The notes under the pieces are model-generated. The model saw nothing but the letters and a program-made list of their open reading frames with translations, did no database searches and was not told where the DNA came from. Shown piece after piece: positions 23,398 through 36,577 of a stretch of 64,000 bases of DNA. Within the stretch, counting starts at the first letter, position 1. Every line of letters begins with the position of its first letter. The DNA lies in NCBI GenBank assembly GCA_026120185.1, contig JANUWF010002008.1, positions 1,155,501 through 1,219,500 on the forward strand. Reading direction: 5' to 3'. The stretch comes from Voacanga thouarsii. Its lineage: Eukaryota > Streptophyta > Magnoliopsida > Gentianales > Apocynaceae. Made by a program: the position numbers and the translations under genes.

Positions 23398-25100
23398 TTT
23401 TGAAAAAAATCAAAAATAAAAAAAATCAATTTGTGAAAAAACAAAATAATTTGTGACTTTATCCTCATATTAAATCCGATAATAGTTAACCCTATCACTA
23501 TTATCTTTAATATAATTAATTTGATTCTTAGAAAAACTGACATAACTTCTTGAGAAGATTAACAGTTTTCTAAGCTAAGTGTATTAATCACTACAAATTA
23601 ATTTTCCTTCTAGGTAATGATCTAAAAGATAATTCCATCGTGGTATGACCATTTCTTCTCATTTCCTATGGACATTCCCTACACTATAACCTCCAACGTG
23701 GGCTAGCCAATCATAACACGTGTCTCGAGTTATTAATTACATCCATCAATTAGTTCTAGATCCTTGTGGTATCCCCATCCTATACGGGTTCACTATCAGG
23801 GTGACACGAGGGGACCCACGATCTCTAATGAGGATCGTGATGGAAGCCGTGGAGCCGTTGGAACCTCTCTCCCACTTAATATTTTAAAATAAGGGTTTTC
23901 TTGAAAAATATCTTTTGAAAATTTCAATTAAGTTTTCTTTTAACTCAAAATAAAATATCTAAACCCATAAAAATTTATACGTCAAGGTTTATACCCTTTG
24001 AGAAATTTTTTCACAAATTAATTTTATTTAAGTTAATAAACTTAATAATTTCAAAAAATTTCTAATAAAATTTTCGAGAGATTTTGATCTCAAGTTTTGA
24101 CAAAAACAATTTTTCTTGTTAAAATTCAATCAAAATAGTTTTCTATTTTAATTCATAAAGATATCTAAATTTAATATATTTTCTATGTCAAGGATAAAAT
24201 TCTTTGAGAAAATATCCAAGAATTAATTTTTGTCCAAATTAAAATTAATCATTTGATTTTAAAAAAAATGTTTTTCTTTATCAAAAATTCTCAAAGACTT
24301 TAGTCTTTAGAAAATGCGCACAAAGGGTATAAAAAGAAATAAGCATGTTAGAAAACTGTAAATGTTTTCATGCTTTTCTATTCTTGTCCAAATAATAGAA
24401 TTAAACACATTAATTAATTAATAATCTTGTTTAATCCTAAAATTTCCTTTACTATTATTTTTCATGCCAAATATTTAAAGAATATTAACTATTGCAATAA
24501 AAATAACTTCACCTGATATGGGAATAAAAGCCAAAAAATAATTTTTTTTTTATTCAATCGGGTCCGTACACCCGCCACACTAAATCATGGCCCCATGGGT
24601 AAACCCATAGGCCAAATTCGGGTAGGTGGCCCCGCCCCGCCCCAGCTACGCAGTTAAAATGTTGACCGTGCAGCGAATTAGCAATTCACTTCCTCGCTGA
24701 AGCCATCAGCAAGGAAGCCTTCCTCACGGCTCTGAGCTATGCAAGGCTAGGAGCCGCAGCTCACTAGCTCCACACACAGCATACGGCTCGTCTTGGCTTG
24801 GCGGCTCGGCTCAGCAGCTCGGCTCATCTTCTCAAAAATGCACCTCTTTGTGCAGATTTCAATTTTTCTTCCATTTTCACTCAAAAAACATCCAAACAAA
24901 CGCATATGTCCTTAAAAAATATTGGGTTTACACGATATCTATGAAAGCAATCAAAATATATTGTTCCTATACTTCCACTCACGAAACTTACGGTGAAACT
25001 ACCAATACCAGTAAACACGAAGGATCACAAATTTCAACCAAATCAAATATTTTCTTATTTTAGTTTAGCCTAACATGCTTCTTACATTTGCCAAACCATG
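23398..25100 (-). other. E1 untranslated leader
   Basis: About 1.7 kb between primer binding site and gag. It holds a GC-rich island (24560-24800), AT-rich blocks shared with the other family-A copies, and a conserved stem-loop (23817-23839). The bases before the gag ATG read TTTTTTTCAAAA where relatives have a CAG splice acceptor; a G-to-A change removed it. Confidence 0.75.
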
Positions 25101-25112
25101 TCTCTGATACCA
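25101..25112 (-). other. E1 primer binding site (tRNA-iMet)
   Basis: TGGTATCAGAGA on the minus strand, two to three bases after the LTR, complementary to the 3' end of initiator tRNA-Met as in most plant copia elements. Confidence 0.9.
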
Positions 25113-25114
25113 AT

Positions 25115-26986
25115 TAAAGTCTTAAAATGGCAAAAATCATCAAAACGAAAGTATGTTAGGAAAACAAAAATTTTACCTCTGTGATTAAATGGCCCTCTTC
25201 GCATTGGTGTAGATATATGTATAAGGATATTCGAGGCTAATGGTTCACGCCCATGCAAACGTCTACTACATTTTATCCACGCAAAGTTTTTGATCTTCCG
25301 AAATGATGCCCGTAGCACAGCCGATGAAGGCTTAAAGTTTGGGTTTTGATCAATTTTGAAGGCTTGGTATGAGTTTGGTTTTCTATGAATTATTCATAGA
25401 TGAAGCCTTCGCTCAAAATTGATTTTCTATGATACTCTTTGATTGCAATTGAAAAGCCAGTCCTCCAATCCATAAAGACCCATTTCAATTGATCAGATTA
25501 GATGCGAGAGAGAGAGAAGACATTATGCGTGCAAACAGAAAGTTTTCATACTTTCTATTATCCTGCACGTGAAACAATACAAATTCCATCCCGTGTTATT
25601 TTTGTTATTTTATTTAATTAATTAATTTTTTATAAATTTTATTTTACCTTGGTCTTATTTATTGGGCCAGATAAAATTATTTATTTTTGGGCTTGAACAC
25701 CCATAAATAATAAATCTCAATTATTTATTTTTTGGACTTTATTAAATAGCCTAATAAATAATTAACAAGCCCAAATAGACCAAATAAAATTTCATACCTT
25801 TTATCTAGTTCCAGATTAATTTTCTAATTATTCAATCTGAGTCTTGGGCCCTGAATAATTAATTAACCAATTAAACTAGATAAAATAAAGACTCTCTCTT
25901 GAACCTTTTATTTTATTCTAATCCAATAATAAATTAGACTAATAAAATAAAAATTCATAATTATCAAGACCAATTTCTTAACACAAATCTTTCATAACTT
26001 AAAGGCTATTTCGGGGACCAAAAGATACATCGCCTTAGTTACTAAAATAACCAAAATACCCCTGCTATATAAATTACTATAGTTTACATTTTAAAGATTT
26101 CCTAATAGCATCATAAGAAAATATTAACCCTAAGGACAATGCTGCGTTAGCAAAGTCTTCGACCTACAGGTGTAATAACTATAATACCCCTCTACGCATT
26201 GCCGTGCAATTAAAAAGGAAGAGTGTACTAACACCTCTCTAATAGACATCTACCATCCTTAGACCTCCAGTCTAATGATCCACGACTTCTGGAATATTTC
26301 CACTTTTCAAGGGAGCTACCCTAAAGAAAACATCCAAGTCATGTTCCCTAGGGCCCTGAATAATTAGATTATTTGAATAGTCACAAGGGGCGATATAGTG
26401 TAGAAGCTATCTTGTACAAGTCTGTCTTAACTAACTAGTCATATATACCCAACATACAAGTATATTGGTTCTATGAAAGAACCTCAACTACAGTATATCA
26501 AAATATATGCTTCTAGCTTCATCAGACTACCAACTCACACTTAAGTGGTAGAGTATTAGTCCATACTGTAACAGTAATAGTCTAGATTTCTTTTAAATAC
26601 TACTTTTAGAAACCATTATTATAGGTCCTGTTCTACGTATTCAAAATACGCTCATGCTATGAAGTGAGTGGACTATTCAATGGCTAAAGGTAAGCCATTC
26701 CCCATTTGAAATTTATAACATAATAACCTATACATGATGAGATTCCCATTTTCATCAATCAGTTAAGAACAAATATTTATGTGTTAAGTAACCCGTGATC
26801 CATACCTTACTGTGAAAGACCATCATTCACATGAATCACTTACTTAAACACAATGGGTCCTTTCCAAATGAAAATCGTGCACAAATAAAATGTAAATTCA
26901 CAAACAAATTTTGAGAATAAATTCTTTTATTAATAAATTCGATAATTACATCAGATAAACTAGTCTAGAGGGCATATATTCTAACA
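25115..26986 (-). repeat. E1 5' LTR
   Basis: Begins (minus strand) TGTTAGAATATATGCCC at 26986 and ends at 25115 next to the primer binding site; 1872 bp. It contains a palindromic A/T hairpin with AATAAA (about 25719-25767) and the candidate LTR exon with donor CAGAG|GTAAAA (exon end 25177). Compared with the 3' LTR the exon's ATG is ATA here. Confidence 0.9.
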
Positions 26987-26991
26987 GAAAC

Positions 26992-27031
26992 AAACTAGGT
27001 CATTGGACTAGTAGGCCATCCCAGCCCACTT
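26992..27031. other. GGCC-rich sliver between E1 and a truncated LTR
   Basis: CATTGGACTAGTAGGCCATC and neighbouring words resemble the GC-rich end of the hAT element on the other side of E1 (16380-16567), suggesting E1 inserted into that element. Confidence 0.4.
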
Positions 27032-27934
27032 TGTTAGGGATATGCCCTAAAGTTTTTGTACTTGTACTATTATCATCTAATTTTTTTTGTAATAATATGA
27101 AGTTTTTTTTGTCTATAAATAGTGCATTTCGCTTTATGGTCATTAAGTACGTGACTTGATAGTAAAATCATATAGCAAGTAAAAAAGCTATTCTTATATT
27201 ATTCCTAATTGAATATTATTGGTAGAATAATAATAAACTAAGATTAGTAAATTTGTGACTTAATAGTTATGTATTACTAGTCATGGATATATAAAATGTC
27301 AAGCCAAAATATAAATAAATATTAGAGAACATTCTATTGGGTATAACCCACTATTAGTGTACTTCATGGGACAAGTCATAAGTACTTTCTTTCCAAATAA
27401 TGATATTCTAAGTCTTTCGACCTGAATTTACTATAGTTTCTTACTTTTATATCTTGACGTTATCTAACGTTGTCTTTAACTAGACGATTGATAAGACTAT
27501 TACTACATATAAAATAAGCCAATGAGATGAATATGAATGATAGTGAATGAATTTGTCCCTCTCGTCATTGAGAGAGATATCTATGAGCCCCTTAATGAAT
27601 TAAACTATTAAAATTCATTGTTATGCTCAAATATATCAATAAAGAGATATTGATATTATTTATTTGAATAGTTTATTTTGAGATCAATAAATAGTTTATT
27701 AAAATATATAACAATGATATGTTTCGTGCCTTATACTTAATTGGGATATCGTGTGACAAAAATACTCAATATCAAAGTGTGATTTAGTTCAAAGAAATCA
27801 CCGATCTTCATCTTAACCTGAGTAATTATAATATTTTGTTAGAAGTCACTTATAACTTGTAGTTCATATAAATATGCTTTGGACACAACCAGTGTTAAAT
27901 AAACCTATAGGGTCACACATTGAGCGACCAGTTT
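27032..27934 (+). mobile_element. family-B LTR, 3'-truncated
   Basis: Begins TGTTAGGGATATGCCC like the complete B LTRs and follows them, with many substitutions, to GGTCACAC..GAGCGAC (about 27926). The last 600 bp or so are missing. It is more diverged than the other B copies. Confidence 0.85.
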
Positions 27935-27956
27935 TAATTATATATAATACCTAATT

Positions 27957-28240
27957 TTTAAGAAATTAGTCTATTTGATTATTAAAATTTAGTATTTATA
28001 ATGTTTTTACTCTTAATATTTGTTTATTTAATTATTATAGTTCCTAATGATTTTTTTTTACCATTATAATACCTAATTTTTTATGTTTATAGACCATAAT
28101 GGTTGGTTTTTTTAGGCAAAAAATAACACATTGGGAACTATAATGGCAAAAAAAATCATTAAGAGTCATACCGATAAGAAAAAAAATTAAAGACGAAAAT
28201 ATTATAAACTTTAAACTTTAGGAATCAAATAGATTAATTT

Positions 28241-28245
<5 letters not shown>
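27957..28245. mobile_element. fold-back MITE-like element
   Basis: The left arm (AGAAATTAGTCTATTTGATT, 27961) is the imperfect complement of the right arm ending near 28245 (AATCAAATAGATTAATTTTT). Inner parts also pair, for example TTCCTAATGATTTTTTTT with AAAAAAAATCATTAAGAG. Almost the whole 290 bp can fold into one hairpin. No coding capacity. It starts about 25 bp after the truncated B LTR stops. Confidence 0.75.

Positions 28246-28289
<44 letters not shown>
28242..28289. repeat. (AT)n microsatellite
   Basis: About 23 AT dinucleotides next to the fold-back element. Confidence 0.95.
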
Positions 28290-28290
<1 letters not shown>

Positions 28291-29715
28291 ATCCCAGAGG
28301 CCATTAAAACCCAAACTTGATAGAGAACCACGCTAACAAAAATAAAAAAAAAACGATTTAAAATAAAACCCTAGAACTAAAAAAAGAAGGACCGAAACCC
28401 TTCTACATAAGGAGCGTTTGTCTGTCTTTTGTGATGAAAAATACATTTTATGCATTTATTTTGTATTAATTTAATAAAAGAAAGAAAAAAAATATAATGT
28501 GAGATTGTCAACTCGGATTGAAACTCACATTCTCCTTCAGGCTAAGTTAAGTTCAGTTGGGTTCGAGCATGAGTGTTTGTTGGCCTTAATCCGGCCAAAC
28601 TCTGTCTCGGGACTCCTATTTTAGGTCCAACTCACAGGACATGATTAACAAGATTGAGTGTGACTGCAAAAACTTAAAAGAAAAATGTCTTGTGTTGTAT
28701 TTGAGATTATTTGATATTTGCATTTAGATTTCCAATTCTATAAATTTTTCCCCTCCTTCCAATAAAGAAATCCAATCATTTAGAATTATAATTCTCAGAA
28801 TTTCAGTCACATAAAATTGTACAGTTCCAATTCTAATCATTTAGAATTATAATTCTTAGGATCTTGTCAGCTATTTAATGAATCTAAATTACTTAGGGGG
28901 TCTTGGGTACAAGCAATTTGGATCATACTAACAATTCTGGCCTATATCTTCACTGCTCCTTGGAAGTATGAAATTTGCATGCATAGATATCAAGAGAATG
29001 TTGTCACGTGTACTCCTACGAATCATTTAAATTTTTATTTAAATATTATTTTCTTTTTATATATGAAGAAATAAGACTATATATCCAATTCAAAACATAT
29101 TTTATTTATTCAAGTCGGTCTTATGTTTATTTATGTCAATTTTTTTACGCTTTTTATTTTTTATTTTTTATTTTTTTTGTGAAAATCAATTAAACCTTAA
29201 TAGAAAGGCAAGCAGATATGAATCATAGAACTTAGATTATATTTCTGGTAAGTGCCAAGATTCTGAATATTACATATTTGTGCCATTGACAAACAAAGTT
29301 ATAACTCAACTGGTTAAAAATGCATTACTTTTTGTATAAAGATTTTATATCAATCTATATTTTCTTCTCTCAATATATCAAAAACAAGGGTAAGAAGGAA
29401 AAAAAAAAGCAGTGCAAAGTTGCATCAAGTGTTAAAATAATTCTGCCGTATTAATTTTAGATGTAAGCAGAGTTATACTCGAGACCTATCAAGCTGAATC
29501 AACCGTTGAGCTAATCGAACTAAACTTAATAATTTGGATTTAAATTTGATCTCAAGTTCAATTGGAGCCATAAATCCAACGTTTTTGGGATCAAATCGGA
29601 CTAGCCAGTTTAACAATGGCTCTGTGCTATTGCCGGTCGGCTCGGTGCTATTGCCGGTCCGGCCTCAACATTCTGGCCGGTTTTTTCAAAAATTGCAACC
29701 GTTTGAGCGAACTTC
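28290..29715. other. unassigned sequence
   Basis: AT-rich; no recognised coding or element structure. A 21 bp unit (CTCGGTGCTATTGCCGGTC and variant) is doubled at about 29620-29662. The right limit is the point where LTR similarity of A0 begins. Confidence 0.45.
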
Positions 29716-31385
29716 TACGTGAATGGTGGTCTTTCACTGTAAGGTATGGATCACGGGTTACTTAACACATAAATATTTGTTCTTAACCGATTGATGAGAA
29801 TGAGAATCTCATCATATTTATGTTATTGTGTTATGAATTTTAAATGGGGAATTGCTTACCTTTAGCCAGTGAGTAGTCTACTCATTTCATAGCATGAGCG
29901 TATTTTGAATACATAGAATATGACCTGTAATAGTGGTTCTAAAAGTACTATTTAGAAGAAACCTAGACTATTACTGCTTCAGTGTAGACTAATACTCTAC
30001 TACTTGAGTATGAGTTGGTGGTCTGACAAAGCTAAAAGTATATACTTTGATATACTGTAGTTGAAGTTCTTTTGTAGAGCCGATATACTTGTAGGTTGGG
30101 TATATGTGACTAGTTAGTTAAGACAGACTTGTATAAGATAGTTTCGACACTATATCGTCCCTTGTGACTGTTCAAATGTTCTAATTATCCAGGGCCTTGG
30201 AGAACATGACTTGGATATTTACTTTAGGATAGCTCCCTTAGAAAGTGGAAACATTCCAAGAGTCGTGGATCATTAGACTAAAGGTCTAAGGATGGTAGAT
30301 GTATATTAGAGAGGTGTTAATAAACTCCTCATCTCTAAATGCACGGTGATGCGTAGAGGGGTATTTTAGTCATTACACATGTAGGTCGAAGACTTTGCTA
30401 ACGCAGCATTATCCTTGGGGTCAATATTTTCTTATGGTGATATTAGGAAATATTTAAAATGTAAAATATAGCTATTTATATAGTAGGGTATTTTGGTCAT
30501 TTTAGTAGCCAAGACGATGTGTCTTTTGATCCCTGGAATAGCCCTTAAGTCCTGACAGATTTGGATAAAGGAATTGGTCTTGATAATTATGGATTTTATT
30601 TTATTTAAGTAATCTAATTTATTATTGGACTAAAATAAAATCAAAGTCTTGAGAAAGAGTATATATTTTATCTAGTTTAATTGGTTAATTAATTATTCAG
30701 GGTCCAAGGCCCAAATTGAATAATTAGAAAATTAATCTATATATAAATTAAATAAAAGGCTTGATATTTAATATTGGTCTATTTGGGCTTATTAATTATT
30801 TATTGGGCTGTTTTATGAAGTCCAGAAAATAAATAATTGAGATTTATTATTTATAGGTGTTCAAGCCCAAGAGTAAATAATTTTATCTAACCCAATAAAT
30901 AAGACCAATGATAAAATAAAATTTTTAAAAAATATTAAATTAATTAATTAAATTTAAAAAAATAACACGGGATCCATTGTTTTACATTAGAGATAACAAA
31001 AAGCATGGGCTTTTTGTTTGACTCTCTTGGTCTCTCTCGGTAAATCATTTGCATGAAATGAATGAAAAGGCATCAAGACCAATATGGAAATGAAGGATGC
31101 AAGAGGTCTATGAAGCAAACACAGAAAGGAAGAAGCTCTCACAAGCTTCGCAAACCCAACTCTACAAGCTTTCACCGGTAGAGGAAAAAGCACCATTTCA
31201 GAAGTTCAAAAGTTTCGCGTGAATGAGATGAAATCAATGTTTACAAGGATGTGATCCAATAGCTTCAAACATCCTTGTACAGACATCTTTTTCAATGCCA
31301 AAAAAGTCATTCAATCACAGAGGTAAATTTTTTCGTTCTGTAAGCATACTTTCGGTTTGATGATTTTTGCCATTTTCGTCCTTCA
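29716..31385 (+). repeat. A0 5' LTR, 5'-truncated
   Basis: Similarity begins at ACGTGAATGGTGGTC, so about 150 bp of U3 are missing compared with the LTR at 58671. It ends TCGTCCTTCA at 31385 before the primer binding site. It holds the TATA-like TATTTATATAG (about 30474), the AATAAA hairpin (30791-30838) and a donor-like CAGAG|GTAAAT (near 31322). The exon frame ahead of the donor has a TGA as third codon. Confidence 0.85.
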
Positions 31386-31387
31386 AT

Positions 31388-31400
31388 TGGTATCAGAGCC
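31388..31400 (+). other. A0 primer binding site
   Basis: TGGTATCAGAGCC, complementary to initiator tRNA-Met, three bases after the LTR end. Confidence 0.9.
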
Positions 31401-33046
31401 ATGGTTTGTCAAATGTAGGAAGCATGTTAAGCTTAACTAAAATAAGAAAATATTTGTTTTGGATATCTTCTGTGATCCTTCGTATTTTCTGGTATGGGTA
31501 GTTTCACTATAAGTTTCGTGAGTGGAAGTATAGGAACACTGTATTTTGATTACTTTCATAGATATCGTGTAAGTCCAATATTTTTAAGGGCATAGGCGAT
31601 TATTTGGATGAGTTTTGATCAAAATTAGTGGGAAAAACCGAGTCTAGAGTCGTCTGCAATTCACAGAGAAACTTGGAGAAGAATGATCAAGCCATGAAGT
31701 CAAGCCATCAAGCCGAGTCTAGGCAAAAAATGTGAGAGGAGCCGAGCTGGCTATAGCACCAGCCGTGACCCCTGGCGAGGAAAGCTTCCACACACCCTCG
31801 CTCGCTTCTGCGAGGAAGCAATTCTTCAAGATTGTCGCGGTCATCAATTTTGACCGTGACAGTGGGGCGGGTCACTGGCACCTGCCCGGATCGTTGCTCA
31901 TGGGTTTTTCCATGGGTCATGCTCCAATGTGGAGGGTGCACTGGACCCGAAATATAAATTTTTTTTTTGTCTCATACCAAGCGAAGTTATTTTTATTGCA
32001 ATAGTTAATATTCTTTTAAATATTTTGCATAAAAAATATTAGTAAATGAAATTTAGGATTAAATAAGACCATTAATTAATTAATGTGTTTAATTCTATTA
32101 TTTGGATACTTAGGTTAAAAGAATAGAAAAGTATGAAAACGTTTATAGTTTTCTAGCATACTTATTTCTTTTTATACCCTATGTGCACATTTTCTCAAAA
32201 ACCAAAATCTTTGAAAATTTTTTACAAAGAAAAATATTTTTCTTAAATCAAATGGTTAATTTTAATTCGAACAAAAATTAATTCTTGGTTATTTTCTCAA
32301 ATGATTTTATCCTTGAAATAGAAAATATTTTGGATTTAGATATTTTTGTGAATTAAAATAGAAAATCATTTTTATTGAATTTTAACAAGAAAAATTATTT
32401 TTGTCAAATTAAACTTGAGATCAACATATCTCGAAAGTTTTATTGGAAATTTTTGAAATTATTAAGTTTATTAACTTAAATAAAATTAATCCATAGAAAA
32501 ATTTCTCAAAGGGTATAAACATTGACATAGAAATTTTTATGGGTTTAAATATTTTATTTTTGAGGTAAAAGAAAACTTAATTGAAATTTTCAAAACATAT
32601 TTTTCAAGAAAACCCATATTTTAAAATATTAAGTGGGAGAGGGGTTCCAACGACCCCACAACTTCTATCACAATCCTCATTAGAGATCGTGGGTCCCCTC
32701 GCGTCACCTTAGGAGTGAACCCGTATAGAATGGGGATAACACAAGGATCTAGAACTAATGGATGGATGTAATTAATAACTCGGGACACGTGTTATAATTG
32801 GCCAGCTCACGTTGGAGGTTATAGTGTGAGGAATGTTTATAAGAAATGAGAAGAAACAATCATCCCATGATGCAGTTATCTTCTTACCTAGGAGAAAAAT
32901 TAATTTGTAGTGGTTAATACACTTAGTTTAAGAAACTGTTAATCTTCTCAAAAAGTTATATCAGTTTTTTTAAGAGCAAAATTAATCATATTAAAAGATA
33001 ATAGTGGTAGGGTTAATTATTATCGGATTTAATATGAGGATAAAAT
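31401..33046 (+). other. A0 leader
   Basis: Matches the leaders of the other family-A copies up to TATGAGGATAAAA, the point just ahead of gag, where LTR A2 is inserted. It contains a GC-rich island (31730-31950) and the conserved stem-loop (32669-32691, with one unpaired base in the left arm). Confidence 0.8.
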
Positions 33047-33719
33047 TGTTGGGATATATGCCCTCTTAGACTAGGTTTCTGATGTAAATATCAAATATTT
33101 TAATAAAAAAATTTATTCTCAGAAATTATTTGTAAATTTACATTTTATTTATGCACAATCACGTTTGGAAAAGACCGTTGTGTTTAAGTACGTAGTCCAT
33201 GTGAATGGTGGTTTTTCACAGTAAGGTATGGATCATGGGTTACTTAACACATAAATATTTGTTCTTAACTGATTGATGAGAATGAAAATCTCATCGTGTC
33301 GAGGCTATTGTGTTATGAATTCCAAATAAGGAATGGCTTACCTTTTAGCCAGTGAGTAGTCCACTCACTTCATGACATAAACGTGTTTCAAATACGTAGA
33401 ATAGGACCTATGGTAGTAGTTTCTTGAGTATGAGTTGGTGGTCTGACAAAATTGGAAGCATGCACTTTGATATTCTTTAGTTGAGGTTCTATCGTAGGAC
33501 CAATATACTTGCATGTTGGGTATGTATAACTAGTTAGTTAAGACAGACTTGTACAAGAGAGTTTCTATATTATATCACCCCTTGTGGTTGTCTGAATGAT
33601 CTAAATATCCAAGGCCCTGGAAAATATGACTTGGATGTTTACTTTAGGGTAGCTCTCTTGGAAAGCGGAAACAATCCAGGAAGTCGTGAATCATTGGATT
33701 AGAAGCCTAAGAATGGTAG

Positions 33720-35241
33720 TGTCAGGGATATGCCCTAGAGTCAATTTGTACTTATATTATTATCGTTATGTTTTATATAATAATATGAGGTTTTCCTTTC
33801 CATGAATAGTGCATTTTGTTTTGTGGTCATCAAGTATGTGACTTGATAGTAAAACCCAACAATGAATACAATGACTATTCTAAAACTGTCCCTAATCGAT
33901 TATTATTATTATTGGAACAATAATAAATTAAGATTAGTATGTTTGTGACTTGATGGCTATGTTTTACTGGTCATGGATATTTGTGATATTGAATCAAAAC
34001 ATAAATAAATGTTAGAGAACATTGTATTGGACATGACCCACTGTGAGAGTACTTCGTGGAATATGTCATAAATACTTTCTAGCCATAATAATATTAAAAG
34101 TCCTTCGACCTAATTTCATCATAGTTTCCTACTTGATAAATTCTATATTTTGACGTTGTCTAAAGTTGTCTTTAATTAGATAATAAATTATACTACTGTT
34201 GGATATAGAATAAATCAATGAGAGGAATATGATTGATAATGAAGGAATTTCCCCCTCTCAATTATGGGAGAGATATCCATGGGCCCCTTGATAAGTCAGA
34301 CTGTTAAAATGCATGGTCGTGCTCAAATATATCAATCTAAGATATTAACATCATTTGTTTGAACAATCTACTATGAAATCAAGAAATAATTGATTAAGCT
34401 TAATAAGGATGACATGTTCCATGCCTTATGCTTAATCTGGATATCGTGGGATAAAAGGACTAAATATAAAATTATGGTTTGGTTCAAAGAGATCACCGAT
34501 CTTCATTTAACTTGGATAGTTATAATGTTTTGCTAAAAACTGCTTATAACTTGTGCGCCATTTAAATATGATTTGGGCACACTACCAGTGTTAAATGAAC
34601 CTATAGGGTCACACAATAAGCGAACTTATTAGGTTATTTTTCTGATAACCAGATTCGATGAATTTGGAAATATGTCTAAGTTAATCGAATTTAAAAAATT
34701 TACCAGATACAATAAATTTGAAAATATGTCCATATTCGGTGTATCTGGATAATGTCCAGATTATAAGAATCTGACTCGGTAAATTAATTAATTAAATTAC
34801 CAAGATAATGACAGAATCTTATCATATCAATTTTAATTTAATTTGAATTTAAATTAAAATACGATAAGATATTATTAGGGTTGGACTCTAAAAGGTTCGA
34901 GGGGTTTTTAAGAAAGCCCTAGCCGTCTTCTCTAGAGAGCTATTCTGTTAAGAATATTTGTGCCTTCATCCACTAGAAAAATAAGCCTCTCAAACCCTAA
35001 GCGCTAGCACTTCCCGGGTAACGAGTGAGTTCGCGGTGTGTATCCAATAGAGGACGTTCGCATATTGCAGCGTCTGGTGATCGTTCGAGTTGCACGTACA
35101 GCAGTACAATCATAATCGAAGGATATCGATTACACCTAACAGAGGTAATTTTGCAAACCTACGATCTTCTTAATCGTTTACTTGGATCTTCGGAAGGGAT
35201 TCGTGGATGTTTTCGCATTTAGGAGTCCACGAATCCTAACA
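33720..35241 (+). repeat. B 5' LTR
   Basis: TGTCAGGGATATGCCC to CACGAATCCTAACA, 1522 bp. A possible splice donor ACAGAG|GTAATT lies about 100 bp from the end (35142-35153) and is shared by all B LTRs. Confidence 0.95.
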
Positions 35242-35242
35242 G

Positions 35243-35254
35243 TGGTATCAGAAC
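35243..35254 (+). other. B primer binding site
   Basis: TGGTATCAGAAC, one base after the 5' LTR; complementary to initiator tRNA-Met. Confidence 0.9.
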
Positions 35255-36577
35255 AACTTGCTAAACGATTAGGTTGATTCATTTGTGTTAATCGTATTGT
35301 TGTGGATATGTATGATATGTATATATGTGAATTTAAACGATGTATATCAACATGTTCGCATGATTATGATTTTTGAATACTTAGCATGCAGATTGCCTGA
35401 ATTAGGTTTAATATGTTCATCTTAGTTGCTTGATCAGACCAGATTAGTTGCAGATTATCTGTAAATTGGTCTATTTTAATATGATATGGCATCATAAGCA
35501 TGCTATTCATTGCTCTATATTTGCGAATTATTTGTATTAATCGGCCATGAGAATATGTTATCTGTATGAATATGATTAAAAGGGAACGCAGATTGTCTGT
35601 AATATGAAATTTCACAGTGATAGTTACTAAGGGGTCTGAACGTTAATTTGATTAATATTCAGAAATCGGAAGGCGAAATCTCATTCAATAAGAGAAGGAA
35701 AAAATCGTTTTGATTGTTCGTTGTGTGTTATTCATTAATATTTTGATTGTAGTTGTGGATTATTTTGAATAGTTCATAGCATGGCCCGTTTTATCCCAAT
35801 GTGATTGACAGGTTACATTATGATTGTTTTAAGTTGTAATTTTTAAATACGGCCTGCGTGTCATTTTTCATTGTTGTAAAATTGTATTGCTTTCCTAGAA
35901 TATGAATTATTTTAATTTTACTATCCAATGTAAAAAAAGACGGCGACCTACATTTACAACCAATGAGGAGTTTGCTCAAGGCATTAGAGAATGCTGAAAA
36001 AGTTCATATACCTAGATTGACCACCTTGATCTTCACTTTGCTCGTGATAATCAACATAGGTTATGGGCCATGCTATGTCACTTTTATTTATGTCTTGCAT
36101 GCATATTTGATATGTTTATTTAATACTTACTACAATTAAATTTTTTATTTAAAAAAAATTAAGTGTTAAATGCTTTCCAAAATCAAACACTTGTTATTAC
36201 TTGGATCATCATATGGTCATTCCTGCCAAAGTAGGATGCTTTTGATTATCTAAGTGAGACAAGATGGAAAATAGTTTTCCATATGTTTGATATGGTTTGA
36301 CTTAACTGGGCTATCAAAATAGTTTTGGGCCTAGGGCATTATATGAGATATTTTAGCTGGGACATTTGATGCTTGTCTCATTTAAAATTTGAGTTTTATT
36401 TAATTATAAGATTAAAGCCAAAGCTTACTTATGATTAAAATAAAATATTTATGAGAAAAAAAATTTACCCACTACGAAACATCAAAATGTTGAAGTTTCA
36501 AAGTTTAAATGTTTTTAGTGGGAGTTTTTCATTAAAGCCTCAAAAATTAATTATTTTGGATATTTTGTATGTAGATA
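35255..36577 (+). other. B untranslated leader
   Basis: About 1.3 kb, AT-rich, no gene. It ends with TTTTGTATGTAG|ATA before the gag ATG, a possible splice acceptor that would pair with the donor in the LTR. Confidence 0.7.

Larger units (their letters stand above)
16573..26986 (-). mobile_element. E1: full-length Ty1/copia retrotransposon, family A
   Basis: Minus-strand element with two LTRs (25115-26986 and 16573-18460), a tRNA-Met primer binding site, gag, integrase, reverse transcriptase and RNase H in copia order, and a polypurine tract. The flanking 5-mers are GAGAC (16568-16572) and GAAAC (26987-26991), a target duplication with one mismatch. A family-B solo LTR (19787-21310) lies inside it; without that insert E1 is about 8.9 kb. 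Many stops, a protease deletion and a lost splice acceptor show it is inactive. The lineage within copia is uncertain. Confidence 0.92.

Noticed and set aside
31708..32004. Frames of 77 and 90 codons on opposite strands
   Set aside because: They lie in the GC-rich leader island of A0 and are not shared with the other leaders.
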